From Oscillospiraceae bacterium (GTDB taxonomy: Bacteria; Bacillota; Clostridia; Oscillospirales; Ruminococcaceae), in assembly GCA_016291435.1 (NCBI GenBank), contig JAEEXH010000006.1, forward strand, positions 1 to 64,000: DNA of 64,000 bases. Reading direction: 5' to 3'. The position numbers and the translations under genes are program-made. Positions within the stretch are counted from its first letter, which is position 1. Every line of letters begins with the position of its first letter. Below are positions 7,748 through 16,939 of the stretch, piece by piece. Under the pieces are notes generated by a model that ran no database searches, was not told the DNA's origin, and saw only the letters and a list, made by a program, of their open reading frames with translations.

Positions 7748-8048
7748 TCATTCAATGGTCAGAATATCCGTGAATCCGGTGACTTCCAGGATGTCCATCA
7801 GATCGCTGTTTGCGTTCGTGACGGTCATTTTGCCCTGCTTGTTCATCCGCTTCTGCGCAATCAGCAGAATGCGCAGCCCCGCAGAGGAGATATAGGCAGT
7901 TTCCCTGAGGTCAAAGGTCAGCTCTGTCAGGTCTTCCAGCGCCTCCCGGACGGTCTGCTCAAGCTCCGGCGCAGTCTTGGTGTCGATCCTGCCTGCGATG
8001 TGCAGAGTCAGTTTGCTTCCGCTTTTTTTTCTGTGTGATTGTCATCAT
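7748..8048 (-). pseudogene. STAS-domain anti-anti-sigma factor, frameshifted in an A8 tract
   Basis: The frame ending at TGA 7748-7750 encodes LTLHIAGRIDTKTAPELE...AYISSAGLRILLIAQKRMN, a STAS (SpoIIAA/RsbV-like) domain with the SSAG segment that carries the phosphoserine. The only good start, ATG 8048 after AGGAAAGGA, is one base out of frame. Removing one A from the eight-base run at 8023-8030 would give MMTITQKKSGSKLTLHIAG and restore the gene. This is either a true lesion, transcript slippage, or a homopolymer sequencing error. Confidence 0.75.
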
Positions 8049-8102
8049 GCCGCTGTCCTTTCCTGTTGGCACCGGGCAGAGCACTGTGTCCCGCCGGCGT
8101 GC

Positions 8103-8147
8103 ATACTTATACATATTAAGTATAGCATGCTTTCGCCGAGAAGTCAA
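8103..8147 (-). promoter_or_regulatory. Promoter of the partner-switching operon with overlapping palindrome
   Basis: On the minus strand TTGACT (8142-8147), 17-bp spacer, TATACT (8119-8124). An inverted repeat ATACTTA-N7-TAAGTAT (8103-8123) overlaps the -10 and start region and could be a repressor site. Confidence 0.75.
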
Positions 8148-8149
8148 AT

Positions 8150-8525
8150 GCTGACCGGGCGGAAAAGAGCCGCTGTGCGGGGCTCGGCGAATCCTGCAAA
8201 GAGGCATGCCGGATTCGTGCGCCGCCGCGAAAGCGCTCCGTGCTTTTCCGTGCGGCGGGGCAGGGGAGAATGCCGTCTGCCGGAGCGGCGGATCTTGCTG
8301 CAATTTTGTTCATTTCTATGCCGCATCTGCGGGATTTTGTATGTGTTGTACAGGGAGGGGCAGATCTGTTTTGGGATCTGCATGCAAGCGGCCGGTCAGC
8401 CTGATACCGGCAGGGCAGCCGTGTGATAGTTGAAATCTACTTGTGCAAAGTGCATAATTTCAACACACATTTTTTGGCATAGGTCGCTTTTCCAGGTTTT
8501 TTTTGCCCCGTTTTTTCAAAACAAC
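8150..8525. other. Gene-free stretch between divergent operons
   Basis: No convincing coding frame or RNA gene was found. The only structure noted is an inverted repeat GTTGAAAT (8429-8436)/ATTTCAAC (8457-8464) followed by ACACA and a T6 run, which could be a terminator-like hairpin but has no gene reading into it. Confidence 0.5.
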
Positions 8526-8554
8526 TTGACAGTAACCGCTTTCTGTGTTAGAAT
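8526..8554 (+). promoter_or_regulatory. Sigma-A promoter of the polysaccharide operon
   Basis: TTGACA (8526-8531), 17-bp spacer, TAGAAT (8549-8554). It is the only strong promoter seen ahead of the ~24-kb co-directional gene block that ends at 32651. Confidence 0.8.
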
Positions 8555-8559
8555 ATATT

Positions 8560-8882
8560 TGTAGAAGAGCATATTTGCGCGTTTCTACGGCAGCATGACG
8601 CCGAAATACTGCGTTTTGCAGCAGCTGCGGAGCAGCGGAAAACAGTTCGGAAACGGTGTTGTTTTCCCCTCCCGGCAGCGGCGGCGTTCGGGCTGTCCTG
8701 CTTTTGCAGAACCGGCTGACCGGAGCTGAACGGCTCTGCCGGCGGGCTGCGGGCGGGGCTTGGGAATTTGAGAAATGTGCCGGGCGCTTCCTGACTGCTC
8801 TGCACGAAATAAGAAATGATGTTTGCGCAATGCGAATCCCCACGGTCTGACAAATAGAAAATTACAAAGCCGGAGGTTTATT
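8560..8882 (+). promoter_or_regulatory. Long untranslated leader of the polysaccharide operon
   Basis: About 325 nt separate the predicted start from rmlA. The leader is GC-rich with several possible hairpins (for example GCAGAACCGGCT with a downstream GGCTCTGC) and no credible coding frame. Leaders of this kind in long surface-glycan operons may host antitermination or attenuation control; no known RNA family is recognised. Confidence 0.4.
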
Positions 8883-9770
8883 ATGAAGGGAATCATATTG
8901 GCGGGCGGTTCCGGAACAAGACTCTATCCGTGTACGATCTCGGTCAGCAAGCAGCTCTTGCCGATCTATGATAAGCCGCTGATCTATTATCCGCTTTCTA
9001 TGCTGATGCTGGCAAAGATCCGTGATATCCTGATTATCTCCACACCGAATGACGTCGGCAATTATGAGAAGCTCCTGAAGGACGGCTCCCGCCTCGGTCT
9101 GCATATCCAGTATGCTGTGCAGGAGACGCCCAGAGGACTTGCGGATGCGTTCATCATCGGCGAAAAATTCATCGGCGATGACAGCGTGTGCCTTGTCCTC
9201 GGCGACAATGTTTTCTACGGTGCGAATATGTCCCGGATCCTCGAGCGCGCAATGGCTTCGATCGAGGGCGGCGGCGCCTCTATTTTTGGCTGCTTCATGA
9301 AGAACCCGCAGGAATTCGGCGTTGTCGAGTTCGATGAGCAGCGCAGAGTCATCTCCATTGAGGAGAAGCCGAAGAAACCGAAATCCAATTATGCGGTGCC
9401 GGGGCTGTATTTCTATGACAATCAGGTCGTGAACATCGCGAAGAATGTGCAGCCGTCTGCGCGCGGCGAACTTGAGATCTCGTCTGTCAACGAGGCTTAC
9501 CTGAATCTCGGGCAGCTCAAGGTCACGCTGATGGGCAGAGGCGTCACATGGTTCGATACCGGCTCGCCGAAGGGCATGCATAAGGCGAGCGGCTTTGTCA
9601 AGACGATCCAGGAGATGCAGGGCTTCTATATCTCCTGCATCGAGGAGATCGCGTGGCGCAAGCATTTCATTGATGACGAACAGCTCAGAAGATGCGGCGA
9701 GGAGCTCAAAAAGACCGAATACGGCAAATATCTTCTGTCGCTGCCGAAAAACGAGGAGGAACCGACATGA
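8883..9770 (+). CDS. rmlA: Glucose-1-phosphate thymidylyltransferase
   Basis: 295 residues, the usual RmlA length. It makes dTDP-glucose from dTTP and glucose-1-phosphate. The N-terminus [16 protein letters not shown] carries the nucleotide-binding G-x-G-T-R motif; [10 protein letters not shown] and [20 protein letters not shown] are diagnostic. ATG 8883 follows CCGGAGG by 10 bp. It is the first gene of the operon and overlaps rmlB by an ATGA junction. No rmlC or rmlD is present, so the product is unlikely to be dTDP-rhamnose. Confidence 0.96.
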   Translation: MKGIILAGGSGTRLYPCTISVSKQLLPIYDKPLIYYPLSMLMLAKIRDILIISTPNDVGNYEKLLKDGSRLGLHIQYAVQETPRGLADAFIIGEKFIGDDSVCLVLGDNVFYGANMSRILERAMASIEGGGASIFGCFMKNPQEFGVVEFDEQRRVISIEEKPKKPKSNYAVPGLYFYDNQVVNIAKNVQPSARGELEISSVNEAYLNLGQLKVTLMGRGVTWFDTGSPKGMHKASGFVKTIQEMQGFYISCIEEIAWRKHFIDDEQLRRCGEELKKTEYGKYLLSLPKNEEEPT

Positions 9771-10801
9771 CAATTATTGTGACGGGAGGCGCGGGATTCA
9801 TCGGCTCGAATTTCGTGTTCCATATGCTTTCTGCGTATCCCGATTACAGAATCATTTGTCTTGATAAGCTGACCTACGCAGGCAACCTTTCCACGCTGAA
9901 GGATGTGATGGATAACCCGAACTTCCGCTTCGTGAAGCTCGATATCTGTGACCGCGAGGGCGTGTACCGGCTGTTTGAGGAGGAGAAGCCGGATATCGTC
10001 GTCAATTTCGCTGCGGAATCCCATGTGGACCGCTCGATTGAGAATCCGGAGATCTTCCTGCAAACCAATATTCTCGGCACACAGGTGCTGATGGATGCCT
10101 GCCGCAAGTACGGCATCGTGCGCTACCATCAGGTCTCGACCGATGAGGTCTACGGCGATCTTCCGCTGGACAGACCCGACCTTTTCTTTACGGAGGATAC
10201 TCCGATTCACACCAGCAGTCCGTATTCCAGCTCGAAGGCAGGCGCAGACCTGCTCGTTCTGGCGTATCACCGCACCTACGGCCTGCCTGTTACAATTTCC
10301 AGATGCTCCAATAACTACGGCCCCTATCACTTCCCGGAGAAGCTCATTCCGCTCATGATCGCAAATGCGCTCGCGGATAAGCCGCTTCCGGTCTACGGTG
10401 AGGGGCTGAATGTGCGTGATTGGCTCTATGTCGAAGACCACTGCCGCGCAATCGACCTGATCATCCACAAGGGCAGAGTCGGCGAGGTCTACAATGTCGG
10501 CGGTCACAACGAGATGAAGAACATCGACATCGTGAAGCTGATCTGCCGGCTGCTCGGCAAGCCGGAGTCGCTGATCGTGCATGTCGAAGACCGCAAGGGG
10601 CATGACATGCGCTATGCGATCGACCCGACGAAGATCCACAGAGAACTCGGCTGGCTGCCGGAAACGAAGTTTGAGGACGGCATCCGGAAGACCATTGACT
10701 GGTATCTCAGCCACCGCGAATGGTGGGAGGAGATCATCTCCGGCGAGTATCAGAACTACTACGAGAAAATGTACGGAGACCGCGGATTGCTCCCGGTATA
10801 A
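9767..10801 (+). CDS. rmlB: dTDP-glucose 4,6-dehydratase
   Basis: 344-residue extended SDR enzyme converting dTDP-glucose to dTDP-4-keto-6-deoxyglucose. It shows the NAD motif TGGAGFIGS near the N-terminus, [10 protein letters not shown] and the catalytic Y-S-S-S-K at about residues 152-156. The start overlaps the rmlA stop (ATGA), implying translational coupling. With the aminotransferase that follows, it feeds an amino-deoxy sugar route. Confidence 0.96.
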   Translation: MTIIVTGGAGFIGSNFVFHMLSAYPDYRIICLDKLTYAGNLSTLKDVMDNPNFRFVKLDICDREGVYRLFEEEKPDIVVNFAAESHVDRSIENPEIFLQTNILGTQVLMDACRKYGIVRYHQVSTDEVYGDLPLDRPDLFFTEDTPIHTSSPYSSSKAGADLLVLAYHRTYGLPVTISRCSNNYGPYHFPEKLIPLMIANALADKPLPVYGEGLNVRDWLYVEDHCRAIDLIIHKGRVGEVYNVGGHNEMKNIDIVKLICRLLGKPESLIVHVEDRKGHDMRYAIDPTKIHRELGWLPETKFEDGIRKTIDWYLSHREWWEEIISGEYQNYYEKMYGDRGLLPV

Positions 10802-10874
10802 AGGAATGATACGCCGCGGCGTGCCCGCAGCGGGATTTGAGGGAAAAGAAAACTGGTTGAAGGACGGGAAAGAA

Positions 10875-11975
10875 ATGAGCATTTATGTGACGCGCTCCTC
10901 TATGCCGGATTATGAGGAATACATCGAGGAGATCAAGCCGATTTTTGAGTCGCACCATCTGACGAATATGGGGCCGATCTACAAGAAGCTCCAGCATCAG
11001 CTGATGGCATATCTCGGCGTTCCGCAGCTTTCCATGTTTGTGAACGGCCATCTGGCGCTTGAGACCGTGATCCAGGCAATGGGACTCAAGGACTCGGAGG
11101 GTGAGGTCATCACGACGCCGTTTACCTTTGTATCGACGACCCATGCCATCACGCGGAACGGGCTGAAGCCGGTGTTCTGCGACATCAAGCCCGATGATTA
11201 CACGATGGATCCCGCGAAGATCGAGGCGCTGATCACCGATAAGACCGTTGCGATCGTGCCGGTGCATGTCTACGGCACGCTCTGCGACGTGGAGGCGATT
11301 GAGGCAATCGCGAAGAAGCACGGGCTGAAGGTGATTTACGATGCTGCACATGCGTTCGGCGTGAAGTATAAGGGCGTCGGCGTCGGCAATTTCGGCGATG
11401 CGGCAATGTTCAGCTTCCACGCGACCAAGGTCTTTAACACGATCGAGGGCGGCGCCATTGCGTTCAGCGATGAGACACTGCGCAAGAGCCTCCACAGCCT
11501 CAAGAATTTCGGCATCAAGGATGAGGAGTGCATAGACGAGGTCGGCGGCAATGCCAAGATGGACGAGTTCCGTGCGGCAATGGGCATCTGCAACCTCAGA
11601 AATATCGAAGCGTGCATCGCAGCAAGAGGTGCTGCGGCGGCACGGTACAACGAGCGCCTGAGCGGCGTGAAGGGCATTCAGCTCATGAAGACACAGGCGG
11701 ATGTCCAGCCCAATTACGCCTATTACGCTGTGCTGTTTGACGCAGAGCAGTTCGGCGAGAGCAGAGATGCGGTGTATGACCGCCTGAAAGCAAACGACAT
11801 CTATGCCAGAAAGTATTTCTACCCGGCAGTCAATGAGATGGACTGCTATGACAATACCAATGAGACCCCGGTCGCTGCGCGGATCTCGCGTCAGGTGCTG
11901 ACGCTTCCGATGTATGCAGACCTGACGGAAGCGGATGTTGACCGTATCTGCGACGTGATCCTTGAGAGAAAATAA
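10875..11975 (+). CDS. DegT/DnrJ/EryC1-family sugar aminotransferase (VioA-like)
   Basis: 366-residue PLP enzyme. The cofactor Lys is at about 185 in FHATKVFNTIEGG; VITTPFTFVSTTHAI and YDAAHAFGV are typical of sugar-nucleotide aminotransferases. The N-terminus (SMPDYEEYIEEI...HLTNMGPIYKKLQ) resembles VioA-type 4-aminotransferases, which make dTDP-4-amino-4,6-dideoxyglucose from the RmlB product. Position right after rmlA-rmlB fits. Whether C3 or C4 is aminated cannot be settled from sequence alone. GGGAAAG serves ATG 10875. Confidence 0.88.
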   Translation: MSIYVTRSSMPDYEEYIEEIKPIFESHHLTNMGPIYKKLQHQLMAYLGVPQLSMFVNGHLALETVIQAMGLKDSEGEVITTPFTFVSTTHAITRNGLKPVFCDIKPDDYTMDPAKIEALITDKTVAIVPVHVYGTLCDVEAIEAIAKKHGLKVIYDAAHAFGVKYKGVGVGNFGDAAMFSFHATKVFNTIEGGAIAFSDETLRKSLHSLKNFGIKDEECIDEVGGNAKMDEFRAAMGICNLRNIEACIAARGAAAARYNERLSGVKGIQLMKTQADVQPNYAYYAVLFDAEQFGESRDAVYDRLKANDIYARKYFYPAVNEMDCYDNTNETPVAARISRQVLTLPMYADLTEADVDRICDVILERK

Positions 11976-12043
11976 AAACTGCGCGTGAGCGGAATCACAC
12001 AGAGAAACAGACGGGTAAACGCAGGAAATAAAAGGTGAGGCAA

Positions 12044-12841
12044 ATGGACGAATATATCTCCAAAGAAACATGGCAGCAGCTCTCTGCGGAGGAAAAGCAG
12101 AAGATCGTTGAGGCGGTCGCACGCGTGCGGCGGGAGCGGGAGAACGGCGAGACTCCGAAGGTCTCGCTGCCGAAGTCCCTTTACGTCAGATACGGAAAGC
12201 GTATACTGGATATCATGATCTCGGGAGCGGCACTTCTTGTTACGCTCCCGATCAATGCAGGAATCCTTGTGATAACGTATTTCGATGTCGGCAAGCCGAT
12301 CCTGTTCAAGCAGGAGCGTGTCGGCAGAAATGAAAAGACGTTTTTTTTATGCAAATTCAGAAATATGACGAATGCGACCAACGAGCGCGGCGAGCTTCTG
12401 CCGCCCTCTGAGCGCGTGACAAAATGGGGGCAGTTTGTGCGGAAAACTTCGCTGGATGAGCTCCTCAATTTCTGGAGCATCTTAAAGGGCGATATGTCCG
12501 TGATCGGACCGCGCCCGATGCCGATCAAATATCTGGAGCGGTTCAGCGCCCGTCACAGACAGCGGCATCTGGTGCGCCCGGGTCTCGAATGCCCGTTCCA
12601 CGAGGAGCATTTGGGCTCCGAGGGCTGGCAGGGACGCTTTGAGAACGACATCTGGTATGTGGAGAATATCAGCTTCGGGACAGATCTCAGGATGGCATGG
12701 CTGCTCGTGAAGAAGGTGTTTTCGCGTGCGGAGCGCTCCGAAAGCGCATCGGGCAGCACGGGCGAATTTATCGGATACGGGCCGGACGGGAACGCAATGG
12801 ACGAAAACACGATCCCCGCGGAGTATCTGAAGGAACTGTAA
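12044..12841 (+). CDS. Initiating phosphoglycosyl transferase (PglC/WbaP C-terminal family)
   Basis: 265 residues. An N-terminal soluble helix precedes a membrane-dipping segment (RILDIMISGAALLVTLPINAGILVI) and the catalytic domain with KQERVGR, KFRNM and TSLDELLNFWSILKGDMSVIGPRP. This family moves a sugar phosphate from a nucleotide sugar to undecaprenyl phosphate, starting repeat-unit assembly. It lacks the four extra N-terminal helices of full WbaP, so it is of the minimal type. AAAGGTGAGG at 12031-12040 supports ATG 12044 over GTG 12035. Confidence 0.9.
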   Translation: MDEYISKETWQQLSAEEKQKIVEAVARVRRERENGETPKVSLPKSLYVRYGKRILDIMISGAALLVTLPINAGILVITYFDVGKPILFKQERVGRNEKTFFLCKFRNMTNATNERGELLPPSERVTKWGQFVRKTSLDELLNFWSILKGDMSVIGPRPMPIKYLERFSARHRQRHLVRPGLECPFHEEHLGSEGWQGRFENDIWYVENISFGTDLRMAWLLVKKVFSRAERSESASGSTGEFIGYGPDGNAMDENTIPAEYLKEL

Positions 12842-12859
12842 GATTTCGAGGTGAACGGT

Positions 12860-13615
12860 ATGGAACCGATGGAGAAGCTGCTGTATTCCGACGGGAAGAC
12901 CAGCCTGATCTTTGTGGCGCAGGCGGGCTTCATCCTGAAAAGCAGCAAGGGCACGACAATGGGCATTGACCTCTACCTGACAGACTGCGTGGAGCGCTAT
13001 GACGGCTTCAAGCGGCTGTCGCCGAAGGTGTTCCGCCCGGAGCAGCTGGAGCTTGACTATGTGGCTGCCACGCACTGGCATCTGGACCATTTCGATATTG
13101 ACGCGATGCCGCTGCTGATGGCAAACCGCAGAACAAAGCTGATCTGTGCGGAGGACTGCCGCATGCATGCGGAGAATCTCCGTCTCGACGGGAGCCGTGT
13201 GGAGTACATCCGAACCGGCTCGCATACAGTCTGCGATGACATTACGCTGGATGCGGTCTTCTGCGACCACGGCACCGGCGCACCGCTGGCGGTCGGTCTG
13301 GTGCTGACTGTTGACGGCCGGAAAATCTATATCGCGGGCGATACGGCGCTGCGTCTCGACAAGGCGCCCGAGGTCGCGGCATACGGTCCCTTTGATGTGA
13401 TGATCGCGCCGATCAACGGCGCATTCGGAAACCTCAACGAGGCGGAGAATGTCCGTCTCTGTGCATTCCATCGGCCGAAGCTGTCTGTTCCGTGCCATTT
13501 CTGGACATTCGCGGAGCAGCACGGCGATCCGGGCGTGTATATGGAGCTCATGCAGAAGGAGCTGCCGGAACAGAAATACTGCATTCCCGCACCCGGCGAA
13601 CAGATCTTTCTGTGA
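12860..13615 (+). CDS. Metallo-beta-lactamase-fold hydrolase (UlaG-like)
   Basis: 251 residues. The zinc motif THWHLDHFD is present near residue 75, and later ligands include FCDHG, AGDTAL and PCHFWTFAEQHGD. The layout resembles UlaG-like lactonases of the MBL superfamily. GAGGTG lies 6 bp before ATG 12860. Encoded between the initiating transferase and an ATP-grasp enzyme, it probably acts on a sugar or acyl precursor, but the substrate is unknown. Confidence 0.82.
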   Translation: MEPMEKLLYSDGKTSLIFVAQAGFILKSSKGTTMGIDLYLTDCVERYDGFKRLSPKVFRPEQLELDYVAATHWHLDHFDIDAMPLLMANRRTKLICAEDCRMHAENLRLDGSRVEYIRTGSHTVCDDITLDAVFCDHGTGAPLAVGLVLTVDGRKIYIAGDTALRLDKAPEVAAYGPFDVMIAPINGAFGNLNEAENVRLCAFHRPKLSVPCHFWTFAEQHGDPGVYMELMQKELPEQKYCIPAPGEQIFL

Positions 13616-13648
13616 AGAATATAACTGTGTGATTTAGGAGGCTTTACA

Positions 13649-14941
13649 ATGGCTAACAGAGAATTTGAAGGAAAGAAGCTGCTGATCCTCGGCGGCAATC
13701 CCGAGACTGTCCCGCTCGTTGAGATGGCGAACGGCATGGGCATCAAGACGATTGTTGCGTCTTCTGTCCCCGATGAGCCTGCAAAGCGCGTTGCGTGGAT
13801 GGGGTCCGACGTGGACGGCATGGATGTGCCCGGTCTGGTCGCGCTGGCACGCGAGCAGAAGGTTGACGGCGTGCTTGTCGGCGTCGCGGATATGCTGGTG
13901 CCTTCCTACTGCAAGGTCTGCGATGCGCTGGATCTGCCCTGCTATGCCACACAGAAGATCGTGGACGTCTTTGCGTTCAAGGATATTTTCAAGACGACCT
14001 GCGAGCAGTACGGCGTACACGGCATTCCGGAGTTCTATCTCGATGCGGATATGAAGGAAGAGGACATTGCAAAGATCCAGTTCCCGGTCATGGTGAAGCC
14101 TGTGGACAGCGCGAGCGGTCAGGGCATCGTCCGCTGCAACAATGCCGAGGAGCTGAAGAAGGCAGTGCCCTATGCACTTTCCTTCTCGAAGAAGAAGCGC
14201 TTTATCGTCGAACGCTATATGGAATGCGACGATATGGGCATGTATTACACCTTCAAGGACGGCAAATGCAGTGCCTCCTGTATTTATGACAGATACACCA
14301 CCGGCGAGCAGCCCGGGCTTGCGCGTGTCTGCCTCGGCGGCACCTATCCCTCCAAGCATCTGCCGGAGTATTTCGAGCGGATGCACAAGAATGCCCTCCG
14401 CATGTTCAAGGAGATCGGCATTGAGAACGGCGTGCTGATGCTCTCCGGCTTCTTTGAGAACGGGGAGTTCTATGTGTATGATACCGGCTTCCGTCTTCAG
14501 GGCGAAGCACCGCATCTCCTCATGAAGGCGATCCACGGCTTCGACCAGCGCGAAATGCTGATCCGCTTTGCACTGACCGGCAGTGAGGGCGATTTCGATT
14601 TGCTCGAAAAGGATGACACGAATCTCCGCGGCAAGAAGGCTGCGACGCTCTGGTTCGTGCTGAAGAAGGGCACGATCGCGAAGATCGAGGGCCTCGATGC
14701 ATGGAAGGACGATCCGTGCGCAGTCGAGCTCATCCAGAGAAAGTATGAGGGCGATGAGATCATCCCGCAGTGGATCGGCACGGAGAAGCAGGTGCTTGCA
14801 CGCCTGTATCTTGTCTGTGATACGAAGGAGCAGCTTGCAGAACGCCTGCATCATTACATGGATACCGTGAAGGTGACAGATACGAACGGCGGGCAGATGC
14901 TTCTGAAGGGCTTTGACGTCGAAAAGGCGCTTGAGCTTTGA
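13649..14941 (+). CDS. ATP-grasp ligase
   Basis: 430-residue cytosolic protein of the ATP-grasp superfamily (carboxylate-amine/thiol ligases). The N-terminal preATP-grasp fold begins KKLLILGGNPETVPLVEMA. The ATP-binding core has FPVMVKPVDSASGQGI and FIVERYMECDDMGMYY, and later GFFENGEFYVYDTGFRLQG supplies the metal/phosphate region. AGGAGG precedes ATG 13649. In this locus it might attach an amino acid or acid to the amino sugar made upstream; that is inference. Confidence 0.85.
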   Translation: MANREFEGKKLLILGGNPETVPLVEMANGMGIKTIVASSVPDEPAKRVAWMGSDVDGMDVPGLVALAREQKVDGVLVGVADMLVPSYCKVCDALDLPCYATQKIVDVFAFKDIFKTTCEQYGVHGIPEFYLDADMKEEDIAKIQFPVMVKPVDSASGQGIVRCNNAEELKKAVPYALSFSKKKRFIVERYMECDDMGMYYTFKDGKCSASCIYDRYTTGEQPGLARVCLGGTYPSKHLPEYFERMHKNALRMFKEIGIENGVLMLSGFFENGEFYVYDTGFRLQGEAPHLLMKAIHGFDQREMLIRFALTGSEGDFDLLEKDDTNLRGKKAATLWFVLKKGTIAKIEGLDAWKDDPCAVELIQRKYEGDEIIPQWIGTEKQVLARLYLVCDTKEQLAERLHHYMDTVKVTDTNGGQMLLKGFDVEKALEL

Positions 14942-14959
14942 TGCAGAGGAGATGGGACA

Positions 14960-15733
14960 TTGGGCATGAGTAAAAGACTGGAAGGCAAGGTTGTCGTTGT
15001 CTCCGGCGGCACGAAGGGCGTCGGACGCGCACTCGCGGAAAACTGCGGCATGGAGGGCGCGACGGTCATCATCGGCGGCCGCGACGAGAAAGCTGCGAAG
15101 GAAGCACTGCGCAATATCCGCACCTACGGCTCTGACGGCATGTTCGTGCATACCGATCTGCTGAAGGTCGATGACTGCAGAGCACTCTTCGACAGAGCCT
15201 ATGAGAAGTTCGGCAAGATCGACGGCTTCTTCAATTACGCAGGCGTGACGCCGGTCTCCCCGCTGGATACCTGCGATGAGAAAACCTTTGATTGGGTGAT
15301 GGATGTCAATTTCAAGGCGGCATTTTTCTGCTGCCAGCAGGCGATCAGATACATGCGCCTGAACGGCGGCGGCAGCATCGTTCTGACGGGCTCCGCACAT
15401 GCCTGGGGCGGACAGAAGGACCGTGCAGCCTATGCCTGCTCGAAGGGCGTCCTGCTGACGCTCATGGAGCATATCGCACATCAGTATGCAGCGGAGAATA
15501 TCCGCTGCAACTATCTGACGCTCGGCTGGACACCGACAGAGGGCGAGGTCGCGCTGCGCCGCTCGCAGGGTGAGACAGAGGCAGAGCTCAGAAAGCGTGC
15601 TGCGGATATCCTGCCGATGGGACGGATGTGCGAGCGCAACGACTATATGGAAGGGCTTGTATATCTGCTCTCGGATGCCAGCGCAATGATGACAGGCAGC
15701 GTGTTCCGCATCACCGCAGGCGAATATATTTGA
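14960..15733 (+). CDS. Short-chain dehydrogenase/reductase
   Basis: About 255-257 residues, classical SDR. The cofactor motif is VSGGTKGVGRALAE; NYAG and the catalytic triad Ser (VLTGSAHAW) and Y-A-C-S-K follow; the C-terminus SAMMTGSVFRITAGEYI is typical. AGAGGAG at 14945-14951 is 8 bp from TTG 14960 and 14 bp from ATG 14966, so a TTG start is plausible, with ATG 14966 the alternative. The substrate is probably a sugar or polyol intermediate of the locus. Confidence 0.87.
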   Translation: MGMSKRLEGKVVVVSGGTKGVGRALAENCGMEGATVIIGGRDEKAAKEALRNIRTYGSDGMFVHTDLLKVDDCRALFDRAYEKFGKIDGFFNYAGVTPVSPLDTCDEKTFDWVMDVNFKAAFFCCQQAIRYMRLNGGGSIVLTGSAHAWGGQKDRAAYACSKGVLLTLMEHIAHQYAAENIRCNYLTLGWTPTEGEVALRRSQGETEAELRKRAADILPMGRMCERNDYMEGLVYLLSDASAMMTGSVFRITAGEYI

Positions 15734-15754
15734 CCGCTTGAGAGGATGGGAAGT

Positions 15755-16939
15755 ATGACAAAAGATCTGATCAGCGTGATCGTTCCGATCTACAACATCG
15801 AGCCGTATGTCGGCTACTGCATTGAAAGCCTCATCAAGCAGACCTACCGGAATCTTGAGATTATACTGGTGGATGACGGATCGACGGACAGATCCTCTTT
15901 CCTCTGCGATCTCTACGCCTCCAAGGATGCCCGCATCAAGGTCATCCACAAGCCGAACGGCGGACTTGTCTCTGCGCGGAAAGCAGGCGCAGCGGCTGCG
16001 GAGGGCGAGTATATCGGATATGTGGACGGCGACGACTGGGTCGAGCCGACCTATTATGCTGCCATGTTTCAGGCGGCAAAGCGCTCCGGCGCGGATATTG
16101 TCTGCGCGGGGTACAGCAAGGATCTGTTTCATCAGCAGATCAAGTGCAGCGACCAGTTTCTGGACGGCATCTACGAGGGTCAGACGCTCGAAAAGCTCTG
16201 GCGCGGGATGATGTCCTTTGAGGATACATTTCAGGTCGGCATCACAACATATGTCTGGAACAAGCTGTTCCGTGCCGGGATTGTCCGCGATGTGCAGATG
16301 CGCGTGGATGAGCGGATCACGATCGGCGAGGACGGTGCAGTGACCTATCCGGCGCTGCTGCGTGCGAAATCCGTGTATGTCTGTGAGAATTCCGATTATC
16401 ATTACCGCCAGAGAGAGGGCTCGATGCTCAAGCAGCACAACGCCTTCCGTCAGGAGGCGGAGAAGCTGCGGGCGCTCTATGAATGCATCCGCAGCGCATT
16501 TGAGGAGGATCCCCGCAGGGATTATCTTCTGCCGCAGCTCACGGACTATGTGCTCTGCAACTGCATTATGCGCGCAGGCGGTCTGAACCGTGCGGTCTTT
16601 GAGCCGGATTTCCGCGGGAAGCGGGTCGCGATCATTCAGGCGGGCACATTCGGCCAGCTGATCTACGACAGACTGCTTGCCGCGAATTACTGCACAGTCG
16701 TCGGCTGGTATGACGAGGACTACTGGGAATACCGCAGATGCGGCATGAATGTGGATCCGCTGCCGGATCTTGTGCATACGGAGCTTGACTATGCAGTGAT
16801 CGCAAAGCTCGATCAGCGGGTGGTCGGAGAGATCCGCGAGTTCCTGCTGAAGATGGGCGTTCCGGCAGAGAAGATCCTGAGCGTCAGCTATCAGGCGCTG
16901 GACAGGCCGGCGCTGCTCAAAGAGTTCCTTTCTCAGTGA
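15755..16939 (+). CDS. GT2 glycosyltransferase with C-terminal Rossmann-like domain
   Basis: 394 residues. The N-terminal GT-A fold has SVIVPIYNIEPYVGYCIESL, VDDGSTD and the metal motif YVDGDDW. From about residue 290, GKRVAIIQAGTFGQLIYDRLL starts a small Rossmann-like domain often fused to capsule GT2 enzymes. GAGAGG abuts ATG 15746 and is 9 bp from ATG 15755, so the latter is preferred. It likely adds one sugar of the repeat unit on the cytoplasmic face. Confidence 0.88.
   Translation: MTKDLISVIVPIYNIEPYVGYCIESLIKQTYRNLEIILVDDGSTDRSSFLCDLYASKDARIKVIHKPNGGLVSARKAGAAAAEGEYIGYVDGDDWVEPTYYAAMFQAAKRSGADIVCAGYSKDLFHQQIKCSDQFLDGIYEGQTLEKLWRGMMSFEDTFQVGITTYVWNKLFRAGIVRDVQMRVDERITIGEDGAVTYPALLRAKSVYVCENSDYHYRQREGSMLKQHNAFRQEAEKLRALYECIRSAFEEDPRRDYLLPQLTDYVLCNCIMRAGGLNRAVFEPDFRGKRVAIIQAGTFGQLIYDRLLAANYCTVVGWYDEDYWEYRRCGMNVDPLPDLVHTELDYAVIAKLDQRVVGEIREFLLKMGVPAEKILSVSYQALDRPALLKEFLSQ

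Noticed and set aside
8150-8420. Small open frames in the gap before the polysaccharide promoter
   Set aside because: Several overlapping frames on both strands, none with a good ribosome binding site or recognisable sequence.
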